Assembly: GCA_022072165.1 (NCBI GenBank)
Contig: JAJVIF010000001.1
Location: 399,353 to 463,352 of the forward strand
DNA length: 64,000 nt
DNA from: a bacterium
GTDB taxonomy: Bacteria; JAJVIF01
Direction of reading: 5' to 3'
The position numbers were made by a program, and so were the translations under genes. Positions 34,106 through 43,333 of this stretch are shown here, piece after piece. The notes beneath the pieces are model-generated. The model worked only from the letters and a program-made list of their open reading frames with translations, did no database searches and had not been told where the DNA came from. The stretch's first letter is position 1, and the number at the start of each line of letters is the position of its first letter.

Positions 34106-37100
34106 CTAAGGGCAGGCGGTGATCCGCACCGTGTCGATGCTCCAGCCAGCATAGGGACTCATGCCCCAGGTATCGGCGCTGGTGTCCTGTAACTGGAAGC
34201 GGACTCGGACATTGGCAGCGCCGGTGAAATTGTTCAGCGACACCACCATGTTGGAGTTGTTCTGTTTCGAGGAACTGCTTTTGGTGTAGTCGTACACCTG
34301 ATGCCAGTTGGTGCCGTTGTCAGTGCTGACGTAGATCCGGTAGTGGCAGGTCGTTCCCCCCCGTCCGGACATCGACGAGTTGAAGACCAGGTTGGCCTTC
34401 GAAGCCGCCGCCAGACTGAAGCTGGGAGAGACCAGATTGTTGTTGACGTTTCCGCCGTAGTCATCGGGATGGTTGTTGCAGGGACCTGCCGAATCCGGGC
34501 CGGTCGTCCAGATGTTGCCGCTCAGGCCCTGCCCACTGGCAGGACACCAGGTCCAGGCCGACCAGTTCGTATTGTCGGTGTTTGGCAGGCCGCCAAACCC
34601 CGGCAGCCATCCCTGATTGGAGGCGTCGAAGTTCCAAGTCTCCACATAGACGCCACAGAGCTGCGCGGAGAGTGCTGGCCAGGCCGTACCACTCGTGCTG
34701 CCATGCAACGGGTCGTTGGCGTAGACCGTAAAGGTGATCGTAGACACGCTGGGATTCGTGTAGACACTGCTGGTCCGGGGAAAAGCCGTGAACGAGGTGT
34801 TCGACGCCGAGCCGGAGTTCGGCACTGCCCGCAGGGTAAACGTGATGGGGTCGCCTTCCGGATCAGTGACCGTCCCGGTGTTCTGGAGCACCTTGAAGGC
34901 TGCCGGAGTCGCCAGTGGGCTTTCTTCCAGTGACAGGGCTCCGGAAACGATCGGCTTGCGATTACCACCAAGGATGTACTCGCCCGCCTCGGCGTACTGC
35001 CAGGGGTGCGGGGCGACATTGTCGGTGTACCGCACGGTGATCATACGGGGCGCCAGCGGTGAAGCGCTGGTAGTGTTCTTCAGGACCGGGGAGGTGTAAA
35101 TGGTCCCGGCACTGTCCATCGTTGGGAGGCCGGACTCCCCCTCGTCATCAAAGTCGCCATCGCCGTTCCAGTCGATCTCCACGGTGATGGGATCGCCATC
35201 GGGATCCTGCAGCGACAGGCACGTGACAGTCGTCGTGGTCGCGGACTCGACCGTACCCGGGGTACTGAAGGTCGCCACCGGCAACGTGTTCGGCGGCACC
35301 GAGCGGTACGGGATGGCAATGATGACGCCGTTCGGATGCAGCGGATCGATGATCCGGACCCCCACGAGCCAGTTGCCGGGGGTGCCGATAGCCGGACGTC
35401 CCTGCATCGCCTGGTTCATAGTTACCCGGTCGTATCCTGGATCGGGCTGGAAGCCCCCTTCGGTCCCATCCCACTCCCAGTCGATTGAGATCAGGATCGG
35501 GTTGTTCTCAGGGTCAGACACGTTGGACAGAATCAGCTCCATGAGCGACCCAACTTCGTACTCCTGGTACGGGAGCATCGCATCACCGGTGGGAGGCTGA
35601 TTACCGCTGATGACATACGGCAGGTAAATCGTGCGAGGAGCGCTGTTGTTGTCGGTGTAGCGGATCTGCGCAACACGGTTCACGCTGGTGACAGAAGCAT
35701 TGTTCGCCAGCATCCCAGAACTCTGGAGGGCGACAGGGAATGATGAACCGCCGGTAATAGTTTGCGGAGCGAACTCCGGGAAGAAGCCGTCTGTGACGTC
35801 ATAGTCGATGGTGAAAGACCCCGGCTCGGTCTCCGGATCGTTGTACGACAGGACCTGCGCCTGGAGAGAACCACCGGAAATGACGTTGGTTACGCCACCC
35901 GCAAACATCGCGGTCGCGGTCGGTGCGCCGTTGGGATTGGCGACCAGGAAGGAGATTTTTTGGTAGGTGCGGACACGGGGGCGAACTGCTTCCGCCAGCG
36001 GCACCAGATTCTTGTCAACGGGAGTGGTGTAAGAGCTGCGATTGCTGTCGAAGTCTTCAGGATCGACCAGTCGCAACATGCCCCAGTAGGTCCCCGGGAC
36101 CTGGCCGGACCCCGCGGGCTTGGTCAGCGTCTTCTGAAAAAAGAGGGCATCCCCAGGCATGCCGGTATCGATCGTGGGATCGCCGCCGAACGCCGTGTCG
36201 TCGGCCTTCATATCAGCGCTGTCGAACGCGACCGGCTCGCTGAGGATCTCCGGGACATCAATCCAGATGGCCGGGAAGCCGCTGCCCCCGATCTGGTTCA
36301 TAGCGAGGTTCGGCTCGTTCATCAGTTCGCTCAGAGTCGTTTCACCGGCAAAGGCGTCCCAGTCGCGGACATGGAACTGCATGGTGGTGGAGGTCGCCAG
36401 ATCCGGACGCCAGCCGCCACTCTCGCCATGGACCATCACCGCTTCCAGGTCCAGGGCGCCGTAGGGCATCCGGTACGCGAAAGCGACCGGATCACCATCT
36501 GCTTTTGGCAGCCGGTTACCACGGCGCTGGCTCCCCGTGTTGCCGCCGCGCGGGTCGAGATACTTTGCCAGCAAGACGGCATCGAAAGTGAACTGCTCAC
36601 CTGCGGCGAGATCCGTGCGATGGAGACGCAGATTCAGCAGCGCCGCCTGTCCCTGATGCAGGAGACCGTAGCCCGTCCAGCCGTTGTTTGCCGGCCCGAT
36701 GTTGTGTCGCTGCCAGCCCCCCAGTGCGGGGTCATAGTTGCCCTGGCCAAACGCACCAGCGATGCCGGCAACGCCATCACGATTCCCGGTGCCATCGTTG
36801 GCCGCTTCATCCACCACCAACAGGTAGGGGAAGGTGTTCGCCTTGAAGCTCGGCGGGAGCTGGACCAGGCCCGCAGGCTTGAAGAACCCGTGCGCATTGG
36901 CAATAACCGCCGTATTCGCGATCACCGGGTCGTCGTTGGCAAAAAATGTATTGCCGTCGGTCGCCTGGACATCGTGGAGTAGTAGGAGTCGGAGGGCTGC
37001 TCCCAGGTCCGCCCGGTTCCGGGAACTGGTCGGTCCATCCAGGTTGGTGGGCGCTGGAATCGGGTGGGTAACCCGAATCTTCAGATCGACCGTCGTGGGG

Positions 37101-37417
37101 GTGACATCGACTGATTCCACTTTGATGGTGTCACTGGTCGTGAAGTCTTCAATGGAGAGCTCATACAGATTGTCCGAAGCCTCCCCCTGGCGCGAGAGGG
37201 TCACTTCAGCTGTCCCCTGCGCCGCATCGACAGCAAAAGTGAAGAGCCCCAGCGGTGAAGTGGTGCTGGCACCAGTAATCACCCGAGTCCCGATCGTTCC
37301 TCCTGTCGGCAGGGGGGCGGATGCCGGACCACCAGGGGTGAGGGGTCCTGACCCCCGGGAGCATCCGTAAATCGACAGGACGATGAGCCCGATTCCGGCC
37401 CAGGTGACCTTGCGCAT
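34106..37417 (-). CDS. Giant secreted lipoprotein B with PKD/Ig-like repeats
   Basis: This is a 1,103-residue paralogue of lipoprotein A. It has a lipobox SIYGC (Cys19), then a glycine/proline linker. The ~400-residue N-terminal region is closely similar to A (THPIPAPTNLDGP, NTFPYLLVVDEAANDGTG, FGQGNYDP, GWTGYGLLHQGQ). The repeats carry Asp loops (SIDWEWDGTEGG, DPDGDPITVEIDWNGDGDFDD), and it ends with the same C-terminal module (YAGWSIDTVRITACP). The ATG at 37417 has GGAGGA upstream. It is transcribed ahead of A but has its own terminator, so the two seem to be separate units. Function unknown; a duplicated surface protein is inferred. Confidence 0.8.
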   Translation of the reverse strand: MRKVTWAGIGLIVLSIYGCSRGSGPLTPGGPASAPLPTGGTIGTRVITGASTTSPLGLFTFAVDAAQGTAEVTLSRQGEASDNLYELSIEDFTTSDTIKVESVDVTPTTVDLKIRVTHPIPAPTNLDGPTSSRNRADLGAALRLLLLHDVQATDGNTFFANDDPVIANTAVIANAHGFFKPAGLVQLPPSFKANTFPYLLVVDEAANDGTGNRDGVAGIAGAFGQGNYDPALGGWQRHNIGPANNGWTGYGLLHQGQAALLNLRLHRTDLAAGEQFTFDAVLLAKYLDPRGGNTGSQRRGNRLPKADGDPVAFAYRMPYGALDLEAVMVHGESGGWRPDLATSTTMQFHVRDWDAFAGETTLSELMNEPNLAMNQIGGSGFPAIWIDVPEILSEPVAFDSADMKADDTAFGGDPTIDTGMPGDALFFQKTLTKPAGSGQVPGTYWGMLRLVDPEDFDSNRSSYTTPVDKNLVPLAEAVRPRVRTYQKISFLVANPNGAPTATAMFAGGVTNVISGGSLQAQVLSYNDPETEPGSFTIDYDVTDGFFPEFAPQTITGGSSFPVALQSSGMLANNASVTSVNRVAQIRYTDNNSAPRTIYLPYVISGNQPPTGDAMLPYQEYEVGSLMELILSNVSDPENNPILISIDWEWDGTEGGFQPDPGYDRVTMNQAMQGRPAIGTPGNWLVGVRIIDPLHPNGVIIAIPYRSVPPNTLPVATFSTPGTVESATTTTVTCLSLQDPDGDPITVEIDWNGDGDFDDEGESGLPTMDSAGTIYTSPVLKNTTSASPLAPRMITVRYTDNVAPHPWQYAEAGEYILGGNRKPIVSGALSLEESPLATPAAFKVLQNTGTVTDPEGDPITFTLRAVPNSGSASNTSFTAFPRTSSVYTNPSVSTITFTVYANDPLHGSTSGTAWPALSAQLCGVYVETWNFDASNQGWLPGFGGLPNTDNTNWSAWTWCPASGQGLSGNIWTTGPDSAGPCNNHPDDYGGNVNNNLVSPSFSLAAASKANLVFNSSMSGRGGTTCHYRIYVSTDNGTNWHQVYDYTKSSSSKQNNSNMVVSLNNFTGAANVRVRFQLQDTSADTWGMSPYAGWSIDTVRITACP

Positions 37418-37611
37418 GAGAGTCCGTTCCTCCCGCTGAAGCAGGCTGTCCATGAGGGGACAGTCCGAGGTCCCACACGGAGTGTGGTATCAGCGTTAAG
37501 GTCCGTTGCATGTCGCTAAACATGACCAGACCTGATGCGCTCCCGCTAACAGGCCTTTCAGGAACTGGCCGGTATAATCCTTATGTAATCCGCCCAAAGG
37601 AGTCCCGCCAG

Positions 37612-39009
37612 ATGGAACTGCGCGAGCCATACGAGTCGCTCATCGTCCCGCCCAGCCGGTTTGTGCAGGATTTGCACTTCCCGACTCCGGAGAAAATCCG
37701 CATCTACGACACCACGCTCCGTGACGGGGAACAGACCCCCGGCGTGGCGTTTACCCCGGAGCAAAAGTACGAACTGGCGGTCGCACTCTCTGATGTCGGG
37801 GTCCACATGATTGACCTCGGCTTTCCCGCAGTCTCCCGGGAAGAGCAGGAGGGGCTCAAGCGGCTCCTCGCGGGCAAGCGGGCGGGCGAGTTGCGCTCAG
37901 ACTTCGAACTGATCGTAATGTGCCGCTCCAATCAGGGGGACATTGACAAGACCCTGGAAGCCATCGCCGAAGCGGGGGGCTCGCCGAAAGACGTCACCTT
38001 CTTCATCTTCACTGCAGGATCGGACCTGCACGTGAAGTACAAGCTCGGCAAGACACTCCTCCGTCGCGAAGGACGCGACGAGTCGGAATGGCTCGATCTC
38101 CCGGTACAGTGGTACCGCGATGCGAACAAGAAGATGTTCGTCGAACTGATCCGATACGCCAAATCGAAGGGTGTTGAGACCATCGAAGTCGGGAACGCCG
38201 AGGATGGCTCCCGGGCGGACCTGGACTACATCATCGAGATGGGGCACGAGACCCTCGCCGCTGGCGGGACCCGCCTCTCGTTCCCGGATACCGTGGGAAC
38301 GTTCACGCCACAGGCGGCGTCCTGGTACTTCTCCCGCCTAGTGGCCGCTTTCCCGGGTATCGACCAGGTGATCCACTTCCACAACGATTTTGATCTCGGC
38401 ACGATCAATACGATCACCGCCATGAGTGTCGGGGCCAACATCCCGACCGTCACCGTGAACGGCATCGGTGAGCGGGCGGGCAATGCCCCCATGCACAGCG
38501 TGTTGGGCGCGCTTTATTACCTCTATGGCATCGAGATTCCCAACTTCCGTTATGACAAGCTGCTGAGCCTCTCCCGGCTGGTGCAGGACCTCAGCGGCCT
38601 GCCGATTCAGCCTCACGAGCCAATTGTCGGCGGCAATGTCTACGCCCATGAAAGCGGCATCCATACAGCCGGTCTGGCTATCGACCGACGGATGTACCAG
38701 GTGATCGATCCCACTTTTTTTGGCGGGGAGATGACCTTTGTCTATGGTAAGCACACCGGGACGGCGGCTGTGGAGTACGCCTTCCGCAAGTACGCTACGG
38801 AACTGGCAGCCGCTGGCATCACACCCGATACCGCACTCATTCAGCAGGTGACCAGCGAGGTCAAGCGGCTCCGGGAAGAACGGCAAGCCAAGGACAGTAC
38901 CCGGGAGATCATCGAGCGGTACTACGCGGATCAGGCACGGGTCGGAATCAGCGAGCGGGAAGTCATCGAACTGACAAAAGCGCTCGCAGCGCTGCCAGTC
39001 GCCGAGTAA
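37612..39009 (+). CDS. 2-isopropylmalate / homocitrate synthase family enzyme
   Basis: This HMGL-like acyltransferase condenses acetyl-CoA with a 2-oxo acid. The 465-residue protein has the catalytic DTTLRDGEQTPGV segment, the metal-binding IHFHNDFDLGT, the family GIGERAGNAPMHSVL and ESGIHTAG. There is no C-terminal LeuA regulatory (leucine-binding) domain: the ~90 residues after the barrel are a short helical extension. 2-Isopropylmalate, homocitrate or citramalate synthase activity cannot be separated by eye, and no other leucine or lysine genes are nearby. I chose the ATG at 37612 for its AAAGGAG at 9 bases. TATAAT at 37573-37578 is a likely -10 element. Confidence 0.87.
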   Translation: MELREPYESLIVPPSRFVQDLHFPTPEKIRIYDTTLRDGEQTPGVAFTPEQKYELAVALSDVGVHMIDLGFPAVSREEQEGLKRLLAGKRAGELRSDFELIVMCRSNQGDIDKTLEAIAEAGGSPKDVTFFIFTAGSDLHVKYKLGKTLLRREGRDESEWLDLPVQWYRDANKKMFVELIRYAKSKGVETIEVGNAEDGSRADLDYIIEMGHETLAAGGTRLSFPDTVGTFTPQAASWYFSRLVAAFPGIDQVIHFHNDFDLGTINTITAMSVGANIPTVTVNGIGERAGNAPMHSVLGALYYLYGIEIPNFRYDKLLSLSRLVQDLSGLPIQPHEPIVGGNVYAHESGIHTAGLAIDRRMYQVIDPTFFGGEMTFVYGKHTGTAAVEYAFRKYATELAAAGITPDTALIQQVTSEVKRLREERQAKDSTREIIERYYADQARVGISEREVIELTKALAALPVAE

Positions 39010-39059
39010 GCCGGGACCGGTGGTACACTACCGGTCACAACTTCATCTGGTGCGAGTGG

Positions 39060-39097
39060 CAGCCGGTCCTTCGGGGCCGGCTGTAGCTCATTTTTTT
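39060..39097 (+). terminator. Terminator of the acyltransferase gene
   Basis: A 10-bp stem (CAGCCGGTCC/GGGCCGGCTG with one G-T pair) is capped by a TTCG tetraloop. A run of seven T follows after seven bases (TAGCTCA). Confidence 0.7.
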
Positions 39098-39121
39098 GAT
39101 GCCTGCACTGGAGCAAACAAA

Positions 39122-39143
39122 TGGGCACCCGTTGGGGTGCCCA
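39122..39143 (-). terminator. Terminator of the UspA gene
   Basis: A perfect 9-bp stem (TGGGCACCC 39122-39130 with GGGTGCCCA 39135-39143). On the minus strand it is followed by the T-rich TTTGTTTGC. It lies 30 bases after the UspA stop at 39173. Confidence 0.75.
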
Positions 39144-39172
39144 AAGTAGTGATGACCGACTCGAAGTACGTT

Positions 39173-40012
39173 CTAATGCGCGACCAGTACGGCGGTGCCA
39201 GCCTGCGCCAGAATCTTGTTGGTTGTAGAGCCCCAGAAGAATTCCCGCAGACCCCGGTTGCCGAAGGCTCCCATCGCGAGGATGTCAGACTCGGTCGACT
39301 CGATGGCTTCCATGATCGCCTTCGCCGGATCCCCAGACTTAATCAGCACATCGACCTCGATATCGTGCGCCTGCAGGTAGTCCTCGGCTTCCCGGGCGAC
39401 CCCCTCGCTGGTGCGGCGTGCTTCCTGGACTGTCAGGATCGTGACCGGCCATTTGGTCCCTTCGATGAGCTGCCGAAGTGATCGCATGGCCCGCACCGAC
39501 TGCTGGGAACCGTCGTACGCCAGGAGGCAATGATCGATGGGGCGATGCTCCCGGGGGGCCAGCATGATAGGAACCGCTGAGGTACTGGCCAGCATTTCGC
39601 CGGTGTAGCCCAGGGTTTCTTCTTTGATGTCAGAGTTCCCCTTGCGGCCGACCAGTACGAGGTCATGGCTGCGGGCTTCTTTCAGCAGGACCTGATCCGG
39701 AAATCCGATGCGGAGCAGGGGATCGAATCCGACACCGGCCGCTTCCGCGACCGCACCTGCCTCGTCAAGGAGGATCTTGCCCTTTGAACGCAATTCTTCC
39801 TGCGCGGCGGAGTAGTCCTCGTAGGACACCACCTCCATGGGGATGAAGGTCGGGCCGGGCATCGCCACGCGCGGTCCGGAGAGGATGCCCTGATCGATGA
39901 CATAGAGCCCCGAAATCCGGGCCTGATGGGCCTGAGCAATCTCGATGGCGTACTGACGAGCCGAAAGGCTGTACGACGACCCATCAATGCCCAGCAGAAT
40001 GCGACGCAGCAT
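39173..40012 (-). CDS. Universal stress protein with two Usp domains
   Basis: This 279-residue protein has two UspA folds in tandem: RRILLGIDGSSYSLSARQYA at the start and HCLLAYDGSQQSVRAMRSL in the second half. The second domain ends with the ATP-binding pattern GAFGNRGLREFFWGST (G-2x-G-9x-G-S). I use the ATG at 40012, with GGAGGT immediately upstream; an in-frame GTG at 40018 overlaps that ribosome site. The alpha/beta hydrolase gene is upstream on the same strand, 104 bases away. A general stress or ATP-sensing role is expected. Confidence 0.9.
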   Translation of the reverse strand: MLRRILLGIDGSSYSLSARQYAIEIAQAHQARISGLYVIDQGILSGPRVAMPGPTFIPMEVVSYEDYSAAQEELRSKGKILLDEAGAVAEAAGVGFDPLLRIGFPDQVLLKEARSHDLVLVGRKGNSDIKEETLGYTGEMLASTSAVPIMLAPREHRPIDHCLLAYDGSQQSVRAMRSLRQLIEGTKWPVTILTVQEARRTSEGVAREAEDYLQAHDIEVDVLIKSGDPAKAIMEAIESTESDILAMGAFGNRGLREFFWGSTTNKILAQAGTAVLVAH

Positions 40013-40116
40013 GCGCACCTCCGTTGTGTCCGCGTGGTACCAGACTCATGGTAGCAGAGCCCCGACCAGGGCATGTGAGGAACCACACAATGGAATCCCG
40101 GGAGCCACCTCGCGTG

Positions 40117-40980
40117 TCAGGGGACCAGACGGTCCAGAAACGTGTTGGTCATCTGGTCGTTATGGCTGATCCAGACATTGTGATTGCCCCCCTCAATGGT
40201 GGTCGTCGGGACCTCCGGGTGTGCCTCCCATAACTGCGTGACATACCGGTACGGGGCGGACTGATCCCGGGTGCCATGCCACCACTCCAGCTCGGCAGTC
40301 CCCGCACTCGCCAGCAAATCCCGGACATCCACCCCCAGGATCAGATTGTGCAGCGACCGCGACAGCGATTCCCAGGTGACCGCAAAGCCATCTTCCCAGC
40401 AGTCCCGGGGTAAGCCGTAGTTCTTATGGAACCAGCTGTACCCCAGCTTCCCCCGACTGATGCGGGCCGTGTTGAGCAGCGGACCGGCCCACCACGGACG
40501 GCGCACCGGCAATGCCGCGAATGGGTTCATCTGCAGGAAGGACGCATAGGCTTCTTCCTTGCTGGGGAAGTAGGGCAAGCCCATCCCCAGAATCTTGCTG
40601 ACCAGTTCTGGATGACGACGTCGTAATTCCAGCGCCACAAAGTTCCCCATGGAATGCGCGACGATCGGGACCGGCCCGCCCTGTTCCCGGGCAAGGTGCA
40701 TCAGTACGGGCGCGACCGCATCCGCCTGCTCTTCCAGGGAGTAGCTGCCAGTGACAGGTTTGGGGGAGCGTCCATGTCCAAGGAGGTCCAGCGTGACGCA
40801 CTGAAGGTGGTCCTGGAGCGCTCCGAGACGGCAGGTCCAGTAGCTGGTGGACGCGCAGATTCCATGAACGAACAGCACGGAGGGAGCCTGGATCGGCCCC
40901 CGGACTTCCACATACAGCGGGGAGTCGATGAGAGTTGGCTGCGCCTGGCGAATGGAATAGGGTGCGGAGCCCACGGACAT
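40117..40980 (-). CDS. Alpha/beta hydrolase
   Basis: This 287-residue alpha/beta hydrolase starts with a strand and oxyanion segment (SVLFVHGICASTSYW). The nucleophile elbow is AHSMGNF (Ser in G-x-S-x-G-like spacing), and a C-terminal ELEWWHGTRDQSAP strand holds the likely acid, with the histidine in IEGGNHNVW. It has no signal peptide. Lipase, haloalkane dehalogenase or esterase activity cannot be told. It is divergent from hisS with only 53 bases between starts. Confidence 0.87.
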   Translation of the reverse strand: MSVGSAPYSIRQAQPTLIDSPLYVEVRGPIQAPSVLFVHGICASTSYWTCRLGALQDHLQCVTLDLLGHGRSPKPVTGSYSLEEQADAVAPVLMHLAREQGGPVPIVAHSMGNFVALELRRRHPELVSKILGMGLPYFPSKEEAYASFLQMNPFAALPVRRPWWAGPLLNTARISRGKLGYSWFHKNYGLPRDCWEDGFAVTWESLSRSLHNLILGVDVRDLLASAGTAELEWWHGTRDQSAPYRYVTQLWEAHPEVPTTTIEGGNHNVWISHNDQMTNTFLDRLVP

Positions 40981-41020
40981 GCAATGTACCTGATTCCCCC
41001 CGTGACCGTAGTCCTGCTGC

Positions 41021-41026
41021 TAGACT
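41021..41026 (+). promoter_or_regulatory. -10-like box, TAGACT, 7 bases before the hisS start
   Basis: TAGACT, CGCCGCC, then the ATG at 41034. No Shine-Dalgarno sequence is present and no T-box or attenuator fits in the 53-base divergent gap, so a leaderless mRNA is inferred. Confidence 0.45.
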
Positions 41027-41033
41027 CGCCGCC

Positions 41034-42464
41034 ATGAGCGTGACGCCGCAACCGCCGAAGGGCACCCGTGATCTCCTCGCCCGGGAGGTCCGCAAACGCT
41101 ACTGGGTCTTCGATGTCATTCAGGACCTTTTCGAGGCGTATGGCTTCGAGCCGCTGGAGACCCCAGCCTTCGAAAACATCGAAACGCTGCTGGCCAAGGG
41201 GGGCGGCGAAAACGAAAAGCTAATGTTCAAGATCCTCAAGCGGGGCGAGGGCGAAAAGAGCGGGGAAGCCGATCTGGCACTCCGTTTCGATCATACGGTC
41301 CCCCTGGCCCGGGTCGTCGCCTCGCATTTCAACGAGATCGCGTTCCCGTACAAGGTCTATCAGTTGGGGCCAGTCTGGCGTGCGGAGCGTCCGCAAAAGG
41401 GACGCTTTCGCGAATTCACCCAGTGCGACATCGACATCATCGGGGCCGAAGCCCCCTACGCGGAGTCAGAAGTCCTGGCGGTCTTTCACGACATCCTGCG
41501 GGATCTGCAACTCGCCGATGCTCGGATTGTCGTGAATCACCGGGGCCTCCTCAATGGGCTCCTGCTGGAAGCCGGGGTGCCGCGAGATGCCTGGACCGGT
41601 GCCATCATTGCTCTCGACAAGTGGGACAAGATCGGCGAGGCGGCGGTACGGGAGCAGTACCACCTGCAGGGCATTCCGGCGGAAGCGACCAGTCGTCTGT
41701 TCGAGCTTATTGAGGCATTTAACACTGCCTTTGCCGCCGCTGTGGCACAGGAAGAAGAGTTTCAGTTGAACTTCCAGCTCTCCTCAGCCGAGGGGCAGGC
41801 TGCGCTCGAAGAACTGGGACTCCTCTGGCATCTGCTGGCGGCTCAGCGACTGGAACTCGACATCTTCATCGCCGATGCGCGACTCGCTCGGGGACTTGAT
41901 TACTACACCGGACCAGTCTTTGAGATACAGCTGATGGGTCCGGAGAAGTTGGGGAGCCTGGGTGGAGGCGGGCGCTATGACGGGCTCGTCGGGACCTTCA
42001 TGAAGCAGGACCTCCCTGCTGTCGGGTTCAGCATCGGCTTCGACCGGCTGGTGGATGTCCTGGAGCAGCTGGACCTCTACCCGGAGAATGTCACCTGGGG
42101 TACCGAGGTCATGGTGACCACGTTCTCAGAAGAAACCGTGATGGACAACCTGAGCCTGGCGCAGGAGATACGGGACTCCGGGGCCTTGGTGGAAACCTAT
42201 CCGAATCCCGGCAATCTGGGGCGTCAATTCAAGTACGCCGACAAGAAGGGGATCCGCTTCGTCATCGTGCAGGGTCCCGACGAGATTGCCGGCGACAGCG
42301 TGAAAGTAAAGGACCTGAACGAAGGCCAGGAAGCCTCCATCAAGTACGATGAACTCCTCGACTGGATAGCAGACAAGCTCAACCCGCCACCGCCCCAAAA
42401 CGGGGGACGGATTCGTCGGCGCAAACCGGGACCCAATTCCCGGGGTTCCCGCATGGAAGAGTAG
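41034..42464 (+). CDS. hisS: Histidine--tRNA ligase
   Basis: HisRS of 476 residues, class II. It shows PPKGTRDLL at the N-terminus, LALRFDHTVPLARVVA, QLGPVWRAERPQKGRFREFTQCDID (motif 2) and the histidine-A motif LARGLDYYTGPVFE. The anticodon-binding domain starts near VTWGTEVMVTT. A basic, proline-rich tail (~25 residues) extends the C-terminus. The ATG at 41034 is the only one consistent with the N-terminal alignment; the frame is open further upstream but overlaps the divergent gene. It converges with the enoyl-CoA hydratase gene 7 bases later. Confidence 0.95.
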   Translation: MSVTPQPPKGTRDLLAREVRKRYWVFDVIQDLFEAYGFEPLETPAFENIETLLAKGGGENEKLMFKILKRGEGEKSGEADLALRFDHTVPLARVVASHFNEIAFPYKVYQLGPVWRAERPQKGRFREFTQCDIDIIGAEAPYAESEVLAVFHDILRDLQLADARIVVNHRGLLNGLLLEAGVPRDAWTGAIIALDKWDKIGEAAVREQYHLQGIPAEATSRLFELIEAFNTAFAAAVAQEEEFQLNFQLSSAEGQAALEELGLLWHLLAAQRLELDIFIADARLARGLDYYTGPVFEIQLMGPEKLGSLGGGGRYDGLVGTFMKQDLPAVGFSIGFDRLVDVLEQLDLYPENVTWGTEVMVTTFSEETVMDNLSLAQEIRDSGALVETYPNPGNLGRQFKYADKKGIRFVIVQGPDEIAGDSVKVKDLNEGQEASIKYDELLDWIADKLNPPPPQNGGRIRRRKPGPNSRGSRMEE

Positions 42465-42470
42465 GGGAGG

Positions 42471-43271
42471 CTATTGCCCCCGGAACGAAGGAGTCTCTTT
42501 CGCCAGGAACGCATTGACACCCGCCTGGAAGTCCATGGTGCCTCCCATGCGGATTTGAGCGGCGAGTTCAGCATCGAGCGCGCTCGCGAAGTCGAGACTG
42601 CCGTGGTTGGCGACCAGCCGTCGAATCTCCGCATACGCTTTGGTCGGACCGTCGGCCAGCTGCTGCGCGAGTTTCCGGGCCTCTGCCTGGAGATTCTCCT
42701 GGGGCACCACTTTGCTGATGAGCCCCATGCCACAGGCATCGCCCGCTGAGAGCTTTGCTCCGGTCAGCAGGTAATACAGGGCGCGCTTGTCGCCAATGGC
42801 GCGTGGTAACAGCCAGGTGCCGCCCGAATCAATGGAGACTCCGACCTGCGTAAAGGCCTGATAGAAAGTGGCGTTGTCCGCGGCAAGGATGATGTCGGCC
42901 ACCAGAGCGAAGTTGGCCCCTGCGCCGGCGGCATAGCCCTGAACAGCACAGACCACCGGGATCGGCAGGTCCCAGAGCGTTTTGATCGCCGTGTGGATGT
43001 CCCGTAAAGCCACTTCAAAGAACGCCTGTGGGTCGTTGTCGAATCCTGCCTGCATGGCCTTGAGGTCGCCGCCCCCGCAGAAGTGGTTCCCTGCAGCACA
43101 GATCAACAACGCTCGTGCTTCGGTCGACGCTGCCACACTGGAGATCGCGACTTTCAGATCGGCCCCCATCTGGTAGCCCATGACATTCATGCTGGCAGAG
43201 TCGTTGAGGGTCAGGGTCGCGAGCCTGTCGGTGATGTCGAGCTGCACAGTGGCAAGGGTGAGCGTAGTCAT
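42471..43271 (-). CDS. Enoyl-CoA hydratase/isomerase (PaaG-like)
   Basis: This 266-residue crotonase-fold protein has the oxyanion segment NHFCGGGDLKAMQ and GYAAGAGANFALVADIILAADNATF. The stretch AFTQVGVSIDSGGTWLLPRAIG follows the PaaG ring-1,2-epoxyphenylacetyl-CoA isomerase pattern, with Asp in place of the hydratase glutamate, so isomerase rather than hydratase chemistry is likely. I chose the ATG at 43271, with AGAGGA 6 bases upstream. The gene follows an HNH nuclease gene on the same strand; the two are not obviously related in function. Confidence 0.87.
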   Translation of the reverse strand: MTTLTLATVQLDITDRLATLTLNDSASMNVMGYQMGADLKVAISSVAASTEARALLICAAGNHFCGGGDLKAMQAGFDNDPQAFFEVALRDIHTAIKTLWDLPIPVVCAVQGYAAGAGANFALVADIILAADNATFYQAFTQVGVSIDSGGTWLLPRAIGDKRALYYLLTGAKLSAGDACGMGLISKVVPQENLQAEARKLAQQLADGPTKAYAEIRRLVANHGSLDFASALDAELAAQIRMGGTMDFQAGVNAFLAKETPSFRGQ

Positions 43272-43333
43272 GGCGTCCTCTGAGAGCGTGCGAGAGTAGT
43301 CACGAACGGGATAGAGTAGCAGGGTGGCCGGGA

